Shown in pieces: positions 1 to 4,668 of a DNA stretch of 9,031 nt. This DNA comes from Rudaea sp. (lineage in GTDB: Bacteria > Pseudomonadota > Gammaproteobacteria > Xanthomonadales > Rhodanobacteraceae). A program made the translations under genes and the position numbers. Each line of letters begins with the position of its first letter. The first letter of the stretch is position 1. The stretch is from assembly GCA_025934455.1 (NCBI GenBank), contig JAICYA010000055.1, positions 1 through 9,031 on the forward strand, written 5' to 3'. A model generated the notes under the pieces. The model was given only the letters and a program-made list of their open reading frames with translations, ran no database searches and was not told the DNA's origin.

Positions 1-1071
1 CATCGCGGCGTGGATTTCCATCCGGTGCTGGCGCATTTCTTCCGTTTCTGGTCGTGGTTGTCGACCGGCATGGTGACGAAGGAATGGGTCGCGGTGCATC
101 GCAAGCATCACGCCAAGTGCGAAACCGAGGACGATCCGCACAGCCCGAAGGTGTTCGGCATCAATACCGTGTTGTGGCAGGGCGTGGACCTGTACCGTGT
201 GGCGGCGGGCAAGCCCGACGATATGGACAAGTACGGACGCGGCACGCCGGACGACTGGCTCGAGCGCCACTTCTATGGCGGGCATCCGTACATGGGCCCG
301 ACCTTGATGTTCCTGATCAACATTGCCCTATTCGGCGTCTGGGGCGTGGCGATTTCCGCGCTGCAGATGATCTGGATTCCGTTCTGGGCCGCCGGCGTGG
401 TCAACGGCCTGGGCCATTGGTGGGGCTACCGCAATTTCGAAACCGCCGACATGGCGACCAATCTCACGCCGTGGGGATTCTTCATCGGCGGCGAGGAACT
501 GCACAACAACCACCACGCCTTCCCGAGTTCGTCCAAGTTCGCGCTACGCCGGTTCGAGTTCGATATCGGCTGGGCGCTGATCCGTGGCTTCGAGATGGTG
601 GGCTTGGCCAAGGTGCTGCGCGTCGCGCCGTCGCTGGACGTGCGCGCGAACGTGCCCCTGCCCGATACCGAAACGATCAAGGCCCTGCTCAGCCATCGTT
701 TCCAGGTGATGACGGACTATTTCAAGGGCGTGATTGCACCCACCCTGCGCGAAGAAGCCGCACATGCCGGCGCGAAAATGAAAGCGCTGCCGCGCAGGCT
801 GCGCCGTGCGCTCGCCAACGGCGGGCGCTGGCTCGACAACTCAGCGCAGACGCGCATGCTCGAAGCGATCAAGCAGCGGCCGCTGCTCGCCAAGGTTTGC
901 GATTTCCGCGCTCGCCTTGCGGCCGTACTCGAACGCGGCAACGGCAGCGGTGAGGCAATGCTGGCGAATTTGCAGGAATGGTGCCGCGAAGCCGAGGCCA
1001 GTGGCATCCGTACCTTGCAGGAGTTCGCGGTGCGGCTGCGCGGGTATGCGCTGGTGCCGGTCAAATCCTGA
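1..1071 (+). CDS. Membrane fatty-acid (acyl-CoA/acyl-lipid) desaturase, 5' end cut off
   Basis: Inserts a double bond into a saturated acyl chain at a di-iron centre in the cytoplasmic membrane. The frame is open from base 1, so the N-terminus lies outside the window; the GTG at 10 is an internal Val codon. The first codon (His, followed by RGVDFHP) is probably the last His of histidine box 1. Box 2 is HRKHH at 97-111 and box 3 is HNNHH at 502-516. A conserved GHWWGYRN stretch lies near 411-434. Hydrophobic segments at about 300-345 and 361-410 fit membrane helices. After the catalytic part comes an Ala/Arg-rich tail of about 130 residues, as I recall for the DesA-like proteobacterial branch of this family. 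It resembles the Pseudomonas DesA / stearoyl-CoA 9-desaturase type; the exact position specificity cannot be read from sequence. It ends 20 bp before a strong terminator. Confidence 0.93.
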   Translation, partial: HRGVDFHPVLAHFFRFWSWLSTGMVTKEWVAVHRKHHAKCETEDDPHSPKVFGINTVLWQGVDLYRVAAGKPDDMDKYGRGTPDDWLERHFYGGHPYMGPTLMFLINIALFGVWGVAISALQMIWIPFWAAGVVNGLGHWWGYRNFETADMATNLTPWGFFIGGEELHNNHHAFPSSSKFALRRFEFDIGWALIRGFEMVGLAKVLRVAPSLDVRANVPLPDTETIKALLSHRFQVMTDYFKGVIAPTLREEAAHAGAKMKALPRRLRRALANGGRWLDNSAQTRMLEAIKQRPLLAKVCDFRARLAAVLERGNGSGEAMLANLQEWCREAEASGIRTLQEFAVRLRGYALVPVKS

Positions 1072-1091
1072 AGCAGGAATCGTCGCGACAC

Positions 1092-1120
1092 AAAAAAACC
1101 CGCCCATCGGCGGGTTTTTT
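1092..1120. terminator. Bidirectional intrinsic terminator between desaturase and rpmG
   Basis: An A-run (1092-1098) precedes stem CCCGCC (1099-1104), loop CATC and stem GGCGGG (1109-1114), followed by six Ts (1115-1120). The flanking As and Ts also pair, giving a 12-bp perfect stem. It works on both strands: it ends the desaturase transcript on plus and the rpmB-rpmG transcript on minus, 20 bp after each stop codon. Confidence 0.93.
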
Positions 1121-1140
1121 GTTGGTGCAGAGGTCGAAGA

Positions 1141-1305
1141 TTATTTGATCTTCGCTTCCTTGTAGATCACGTGCTTGCGCACAACCGGATCGTACTTCTT
1201 CATTTCGATCTTGTCGGTCGTGGTCTTCTTGTTCTTGTCGGTTGTGTAGAAATGGCCGGTATCGGCCGAGGACACGAGACGGATCTTGTCGCGCTTGGAT
1301 GCCAT
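1141..1305 (-). CDS. rpmG: 50S ribosomal protein L33
   Basis: A 54-residue protein of the large ribosomal subunit, close to the tRNA exit site. It begins [20 protein letters not shown] and ends [10 protein letters not shown], nearly the E. coli L33 pattern. There are no cysteines, so this is the zinc-free (C-minus) form; it lacks the two CXXC pairs of the zinc form. ATG at 1305 is preceded by AGGAG (minus strand, 1318-1314) with 8 nt between. That Shine-Dalgarno sequence overlaps the rpmB stop codon (TAAGGAG), so the two genes are translationally close (12-bp gap) and form the usual rpmB-rpmG operon. Transcription ends at the hairpin at 1092-1120. The normal full length and strong family match leave little doubt. 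Confidence 0.98.
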   Translation of the reverse strand: MASKRDKIRLVSSADTGHFYTTDKNKKTTTDKIEMKKYDPVVRKHVIYKEAKIK

Positions 1306-1317
1306 GGCTATTGCTCC

Positions 1318-1554
1318 TTAGATCTTTTCGCCGCGGCCACGCAGCTCGGCCAGGACGGTTTCGATGCCGTTCTTGTCGATCGTGCGCAGGGCCTGGGCGG
1401 AAACACGCAGTTTCACCCAGCGCTTTTCGCTCGGCACCCAGAAGCGGCGCTCGTGCAGGTTCGGCAGCCAGCGGCGCCGGGTTTTGTTGTTGGCATGCGA
1501 CACGTTGTTGCCGGACTGCGCGCGCTTGCCGGTGACTTGGCAGACTTTGGCCAT
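1318..1554 (-). CDS. rpmB: 50S ribosomal protein L28
   Basis: A 78-residue, highly basic large-subunit ribosomal protein of normal family length. It opens [20 protein letters not shown], followed by [12 protein letters not shown] and the HERRFW motif, and ends near [12 protein letters not shown]. These are standard bacterial L28 features. The start ATG (1554-1552) has a purine-rich GAGGTAGG at 1566-1559 as ribosome binding site. It is first in the rpmB-rpmG operon. A good sigma-70-type promoter sits about 100 bp upstream inside the 3' end of the oxidoreductase gene, leaving a leader of about 94 nt with two hairpins. No frameshift or unusual residue is visible. Confidence 0.98.
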   Translation of the reverse strand: MAKVCQVTGKRAQSGNNVSHANNKTRRRWLPNLHERRFWVPSEKRWVKLRVSAQALRTIDKNGIETVLAELRGRGEKI

Positions 1555-1648
1555 CGTACCTACCTCGATGATGAGAACGGGAGCACCCTTAGCCAGGGTG
1601 GAATCGGCCCCGGCGGATGCCGGGAATCGCCATGGATGCCACAGCGAG
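1555..1648 (-). promoter_or_regulatory. Structured 5' leader of rpmB-rpmG mRNA
   Basis: From the predicted transcription start (about 1648) to the rpmB ATG there are two perfect hairpins. The first is CCCGGC-ATCC-GCCGGG (1624-1609). The second is CACCCT-GGCTA-AGGGTG (1600-1584). Neither is followed by a T-run, so they are not terminators. The rpmB ribosome binding site begins 18 nt after the second hairpin. The role is unknown: a ribosomal-protein autoregulatory leader or an RNA-stabilising element are both possible. The hairpins are seen directly; function is inference. Confidence 0.5.
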
Positions 1649-1654
1649 CCGTGT

Positions 1655-1683
1655 ATTAGAGCAGAATCAGGCGCTTACCGCAA
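1655..1683 (-). promoter_or_regulatory. Sigma-70 promoter of rpmB-rpmG
   Basis: On the minus strand, TTGCGG (1683-1678) as -35 and TCTAAT (1660-1655, 5 of 6 to consensus) as -10 are 17 bp apart, the optimal spacing. The promoter overlaps the last codons of the upstream oxidoreductase gene (stop at 1669-1667), so rpmB-rpmG can be transcribed independently. No terminator separates the two, so read-through is also possible. Confidence 0.6.
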
Positions 1684-2743
1684 CCTTGGCCGGCTCGATC
1701 AGCCTGACCCCCGGCAATTTGAGGACGTACTCCGCGCCCATCAACTCCGAGGGCGTGAAATAGCCGCCGGCGGGTGGACTGGTTCGCCCCAGCAGGTATT
1801 CGGCAATGCCGAGCGAGGCGGTCACGGTCAGCTCGTAGCCGTTCGGCGTCTCCAGTTCCAGAGCGACCTGCTTGCCGGCGACATTGCGCACCTCGCCCCA
1901 GACATGGCAGCCGCTGTCGCGACGGCGTTGCTCGCTCGGGCCGGGCGTTGCGGCCAGCACGCGCCGTTTCATGAAGTTCTGCACCGGGCGCAGCGCGAGC
2001 AACGGCTGGATGTGGCGCATCCAGCGCAGGCGGCTGATCGTCTTCGGCGGCACCGCCATGTAGGTTTCGATGTTCGGGATTCCGGTCGAGACGAATGCGG
2101 TGTAGACGTCGCCCCAGGGGATCGTCATCGCCGTGCGCGGCTTGCCGTCGCGCAGGAATTCGCGCGACTTCCACGCGAGCGGTACGGTCCGGACCTCGCC
2201 CGCGATGCGTGCGCGACCACCCTGCGCCAGGCCTTCGACGCTGGTCGCCGCCGTGCCGGGGCTGGGACCGCCGCCAGCCTCGAAGGCGAGAACGAGGGAG
2301 TTGGCATCCGGCAGCCGCCGCTTGAGCAGCGCGGCCATGCAGTCGGTCGGCACCACGTCGAATCCGGAACCGGGCAGCACCACGGTGCCCTGGTGTTGTG
2401 CGCGCACATGCGCGCGATGGCACATCTCGAACACGGCGATCTCGCCGGTGATGTCCAGATAATGCACGTTCGCGTTCAAGCAGGCGTCGAGCATCGGCGC
2501 TGCCGTTTTCGAGAACGGTCCGGCGCAATGCAAGACGACGTCCACGCCATCGAGGTTGCGCGCGATCTCAACCGGGTTGGAAAGCTCGAACACGCGACGC
2601 AGCAGGCCCAGTTCCTTGGCCAGTGCGTCGACCTCGTCGCGGTTGCGGCCTGCAAGCAATGGCTTTAGCCCGCGCCGCGCGGCTTCACGTGCAATCAGGC
2701 GGCCGGTATAGCCGTTCGCACCGTAGATCAGCAGGCGGCTCAT
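1667..2743 (-). CDS. Saccharopine dehydrogenase-like NAD(P)-binding oxidoreductase (trans-acting enoyl reductase family)
   Basis: A 358-residue protein with an N-terminal Rossmann fold: [15 protein letters not shown] gives the GxxGxxG dinucleotide site at residues 8-14. Other marks of the saccharopine-dehydrogenase-like family (COG3268 type) follow: HCAGPF at about 72-77, YLDITGE at 95-101 and [11 protein letters not shown] at 124-134. It lacks the look of a true lysine-pathway saccharopine dehydrogenase. Members studied in mycobacteria act as trans-acting enoyl reductases in polyketide-lipid synthesis; the substrate here is unknown. The frame stays open upstream to 3004, but ATG 2743 is chosen because the Rossmann motif starts right there and the ATG overlaps the stop of the upstream SDR by 4 bp (ATGA). 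This implies a two-gene operon with translational coupling. Its 3' end contains the rpmB promoter. Confidence 0.88.
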   Translation of the reverse strand: MSRLLIYGANGYTGRLIAREAARRGLKPLLAGRNRDEVDALAKELGLLRRVFELSNPVEIARNLDGVDVVLHCAGPFSKTAAPMLDACLNANVHYLDITGEIAVFEMCHRAHVRAQHQGTVVLPGSGFDVVPTDCMAALLKRRLPDANSLVLAFEAGGGPSPGTAATSVEGLAQGGRARIAGEVRTVPLAWKSREFLRDGKPRTAMTIPWGDVYTAFVSTGIPNIETYMAVPPKTISRLRWMRHIQPLLALRPVQNFMKRRVLAATPGPSEQRRRDSGCHVWGEVRNVAGKQVALELETPNGYELTVTASLGIAEYLLGRTSPPAGGYFTPSELMGAEYVLKLPGVRLIEPAKVAVSA

Positions 2744-3543
2744 GGCTTGCTGCCGGCCTTGCCCGCCATGGCCACGAGCTTGCGGAAGAACAGCTCGGGC
2801 GCGAAGCGCTTGATGCGCCAGCGCCCGCGTTCGCCCTTGGTCGGCAGGATCAGGAACGCGCCGCGTTGGATTTCGCGGAAGATGACGGCGGCGACATCGT
2901 CGGCGCTTTGCGTCGCCTTGGCCATGAATTTCTTTGCCGTCGCCTTGTCGGCTTCCGGCGCGCGCGCCGTGTCCATCAGGTTCGTCGGGAAAAACGCGGG
3001 ACACACGACCGACACCTTGACGGCAGTATTCGCGAGTTCCGCACGCAGGGTTTCCGACAGCGAAATCACGCCGGCCTTGGCCGCCGAATACGCGCCCATG
3101 CGCGGCGCGTTGGCGAAGCCGGCGAACGAGGCGATGTTGACGATGTGGCCGCTGCCTTGTTCGAGCAGCACCGGCAGGAAGGCGTGGCAGGCGCGCACCA
3201 CGCCCATCAGGTCGATGTTCAAGGTCCAGCGCCAGTCGTCGAGCGAGGTTTGCGCGACGCTGCCCGCGCTGGCGACGCCGGCATTGTTGATGACGACATC
3301 GACGCCGTCCCAGGCGGCGAGGATCTCATCGCGCATGGCGTCCACCGAAGCGTCGCTGCCGACATCCACTTTCAGCGCCATCGCGCCGACCCCGAAATCG
3401 CGCATCAGGCGCACGGTGTCCTGCGCGCGATCGAGGCGGATATCCGCGCAGGCCACGCGCCAGCCATTTTCGGCAAAGCAGAAAGCGAGCGCGCGGCCGA
3501 GTCCGCTGCCGGCGCCGGTGATGAGCACGCGCTTTTGACCCAC
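2740..3543 (-). CDS. Classical short-chain dehydrogenase/reductase (SDR), probably NAD(H)-preferring
   Basis: A 267-residue cytosolic oxidoreductase. From the GTG start: cofactor motif TGAGSGLG at residues 9-16, acidic Asp34 at the end of strand beta-2 (favours NAD(H) over NADP(H)), NNAG at 86-89, and catalytic Asn109, Ser139, Tyr152 and Lys156 (YSAAK). The C-terminal 50 residues are basic and hydrophobic (EIQRGAFLILPTKGERGRW then KRFAPELFFRKLVAM) and may touch a membrane or partner. GTG at 3543 is chosen over an upstream TTG (3585) because AAGGA lies 7 nt before it and the SDR fold begins at once. It is first in an operon with the saccharopine-dehydrogenase-like gene (ATGA overlap) and divergent from another SDR. 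The substrate is not evident; lipid or ketone reduction is a guess. Confidence 0.9.
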   Translation of the reverse strand: MGQKRVLITGAGSGLGRALAFCFAENGWRVACADIRLDRAQDTVRLMRDFGVGAMALKVDVGSDASVDAMRDEILAAWDGVDVVINNAGVASAGSVAQTSLDDWRWTLNIDLMGVVRACHAFLPVLLEQGSGHIVNIASFAGFANAPRMGAYSAAKAGVISLSETLRAELANTAVKVSVVCPAFFPTNLMDTARAPEADKATAKKFMAKATQSADDVAAVIFREIQRGAFLILPTKGERGRWRIKRFAPELFFRKLVAMAGKAGSKP

Positions 3544-3561
3544 GGTGCGATCCTTTCCGTT

Positions 3562-3570
3562 TGCTATGCT
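3562..3570 (+). promoter_or_regulatory. Extended -10 promoter for the plus-strand SDR
   Basis: TGCTATGCT fits an extended -10 (TG-N-TATNNT). No good -35 hexamer sits at the right distance. The predicted start is near 3577, giving a leader of about 26 nt before ATG 3603. The same 11-mer (with CG after it) recurs at 7496-7506 before the DUF2782 gene, which supports it as a real promoter. A weak minus-strand -10, TACAAT at 3579-3574, could serve the divergent SDR operon but has no visible -35. Confidence 0.45.
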
Positions 3571-3602
3571 CGGATTGTATGCCAAGCACGAGGAACACCG
3601 TG

Positions 3603-4367
3603 ATGCAGCCTGATTCCCTTTGCGATTTGCGCGGCAGGACGGCGCTCATCACCGGCGCCAGCCGTGGCATTGGCCTGGCGACTGCGCAATTGCTCGCGCA
3701 GTGTGGTGCACAGGTGATCGTATCCAGCCGCCGACAGGACGCCTGCGCTGCCGCCGCCGCGCAAATCGCGGAATCCGGTGGCAAGGCCGTCGCGATCGCC
3801 GCGCATGTCGGCGAGGCGGCATCCATCGAAGCGCTTTTCGCCGATCTGGACAAGCGCGGCCTGCAACTCGACATCCTCGTCAACAACGCGGCGGCGAATC
3901 CGTATTTCGGGCCGATGTTGGACATGCCGCTGACCGCATTCGACAAGACCGTCGAGGTCAACATCCGCGGCTATTTCCTCACCACGCAACTCGCCGCACG
4001 CGCGATGGGCGGGCATGCGGGTGCGATCGTCAACGTCGCTTCGGTCAATGGCCGCCGGGCCGCGCCGGGGCAGGGCGCGTATTCCATGACCAAGGCGGCG
4101 ATCCTGTCGATGACGGAAAGCTGGGCGCGGGAACTGGCACCTGTCGGCATCCGCGTCAACGCGGTGTTGCCGGGACTCACCGACACGAAATTCGCCAGTG
4201 CATTGACCGGCAATCCGGAAATCCTCAAACCGTTGCTGCGCGCGATCCCGCTCGGCCGCGCCGCGCAGCCGGAGGAGATCGCGCCGATGATCGCGTTCCT
4301 GTGTTCGCCAGCGGCCAGTTACATCACCGGTGCGGGGTTTGCCGTGGATGGCGGGTATCTGGCTTGA
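3603..4367 (+). CDS. SDR family oxidoreductase, FabG-like, probably NADP(H)-dependent
   Basis: A 254-residue classical SDR, the length typical for 3-oxoacyl-ACP reductase/glucose dehydrogenase-like enzymes. Motifs: TGASRGIG at residues 17-24; Arg43-Arg44 after beta-2 (favours NADP(H)); NNAA at 94-97; catalytic Asn120, Ser147, Tyr160 and Lys164 (YSMTK); and the C-terminal ITGAGFAVDGGYLA signature typical of FabG-type proteins. ATG 3603 is preferred: GAGGA at 3590-3594 is 8 nt upstream and the protein starts close to the fold. GTG 3600, ATG 3579 and the in-frame TTG at 3561 are weaker options. Transcribed divergently from the SDR/saccharopine-like operon, with a terminator 10 bp past its stop. 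The true substrate is unknown; a dedicated fatty-acid-synthesis role is not implied, since no acp/fabF/fabD genes are nearby. Confidence 0.9.
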   Translation: MQPDSLCDLRGRTALITGASRGIGLATAQLLAQCGAQVIVSSRRQDACAAAAAQIAESGGKAVAIAAHVGEAASIEALFADLDKRGLQLDILVNNAAANPYFGPMLDMPLTAFDKTVEVNIRGYFLTTQLAARAMGGHAGAIVNVASVNGRRAAPGQGAYSMTKAAILSMTESWARELAPVGIRVNAVLPGLTDTKFASALTGNPEILKPLLRAIPLGRAAQPEEIAPMIAFLCSPAASYITGAGFAVDGGYLA

Positions 4368-4377
4368 TTGAAAAGTG

Positions 4378-4398
4378 CGGCCAAGGATGGCCGTTTTT
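4378..4398 (+). terminator. Intrinsic terminator of the plus-strand SDR
   Basis: Stem CGGCCA (4378-4383), loop AGGA, stem TGGCCG (4388-4393), then TTTTT (4394-4398). It starts 10 bp after the SDR stop codon. Confidence 0.85.
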
Positions 4399-4402
4399 GA
4401 TC

Positions 4403-4426
4403 TTTGCGATCACGGATGATCGCAAA
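4403..4426. repeat. 9-bp inverted repeat in the convergent intergenic region
   Basis: TTTGCGATC (4403-4411) and GATCGCAAA (4418-4426) are perfect reverse complements around the 6-nt spacer ACGGAT. There is no T-run on either strand after it, so it is not a standard terminator. It lies between the plus-strand SDR terminator and the minus-strand small-RNA terminator. It could be a protein-binding palindrome or a back-up 3'-end structure. Confidence 0.6.
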
Positions 4427-4434
4427 AAATACGC

Positions 4435-4474
4435 AAAAAAATGCCCCGGAAGCTTAGGGGGGAGCTTCCGGGGC
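4435..4474 (-). terminator. Strong terminator of the small RNA, possibly also of polA
   Basis: A perfect 12-bp stem, GCCCCGGAAGCT (4474-4463) with AGCTTCCGGGGC (4454-4443), loop CCCCCCTA, then A and TTTTTTT (4441-4435) on the minus strand. The first T-run after polA on this strand is here, about 195 nt past its stop, so it may serve both transcripts. Confidence 0.9.
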
Positions 4475-4560
4475 GTGGGCCGAAGACCGATCAGGGGAGG
4501 GATCGGTCCCCGTAGGTTCACTCAGGGAGGTGAATGAACCAGGTGCCGTTGCGTGCACCT
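4435..4560 (-). ncRNA. Candidate small regulatory RNA with C-rich loops (sX13-like)
   Basis: On the minus strand four hairpins follow each other over about 126 nt. SL1 (4560-4541) is AGGTGC / GCACCT with loop ACGCAACG. SL2 (4540-4515) is GGTTCA..TCA / TGA..TGAACC with one mismatch and loop CCTCCC. SL3 (4508-4485) is GACCGATC / GATCGGTC with loop CCTCCCCT. SL4 (4474-4443) has a perfect 12-bp stem and loop CCCCCCTA, followed by A and seven Ts. A promoter ends 5 nt upstream of SL1. No credible coding frame fits. From memory, Xanthomonas sX13 (about 115 nt, stem-loops with C-rich loops that pair with G-rich mRNA sites) is also encoded next to polA; position, size and loop type agree, but I could not align them. 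It might also be processed from polA read-through, because no terminator lies between the polA stop and this element. Confidence 0.78.
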
Positions 4561-4565
4561 GTGGG

Positions 4566-4595
4566 ATTAGATGGATGCGAGGGCGGGAAGTTCAA
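4566..4595 (-). promoter_or_regulatory. Promoter of the candidate small RNA
   Basis: TTGAAC (4595-4590) as -35 and TCTAAT (4571-4566) as -10 are 18 bp apart. The -10 is identical to that of the rpmB promoter. The predicted start is near 4559, at the foot of the first hairpin. Between this promoter and the polA stop (4596-4668) I see no further element apart from a 4-bp AGCG/CGCT hairpin. Confidence 0.58.
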
Positions 4596-4668
4596 GGCAT
4601 TACCCGAATTTGCACTCGTCGGTTCAGAAATCGTTCATCGGCTTTGAATTCAAGCGTTTGCGCTGCTT

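Noticed and set aside
1364..2668. Long plus-strand frame of 434 codons opposite rpmB and the saccharopine-like gene
   Set aside because: A GC-rich shadow: it runs antisense to three well-identified features and has no family motif.
2744..3004. 87-residue N-terminal extension of the saccharopine-like protein, open in frame up to 3004
   Set aside because: It lies wholly antisense-parallel within the upstream SDR coding sequence in another frame, is Arg-rich shadow sequence, and the Rossmann motif begins exactly at ATG 2743.
3544..3585. Upstream TTG start for the minus-strand SDR (adds 14 residues)
   Set aside because: A rare start codon without a Shine-Dalgarno sequence; GTG 3543 has AAGGA at good spacing and sits just before the fold.
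2623..3603. Plus-strand frame of 326 codons opposite the minus-strand SDR
   Set aside because: His/Arg-rich antisense shadow of a clear SDR gene.
4443..4540. Plus-strand reading of the hairpins as a CsrB/RsmZ-type RNA with G-rich (GGGAGG) loops
   Set aside because: On plus there is no T-run after the last stem and no promoter ahead; promoter and terminator both fit the minus strand only.
4535..4648. Plus-strand 37-codon frame with GGGAGG just upstream of its ATG
   Set aside because: The apparent ribosome binding site is the loop of a hairpin and spacing is only 4 nt; the reverse-strand RNA explains the sequence better, and the peptide resembles nothing known to me.
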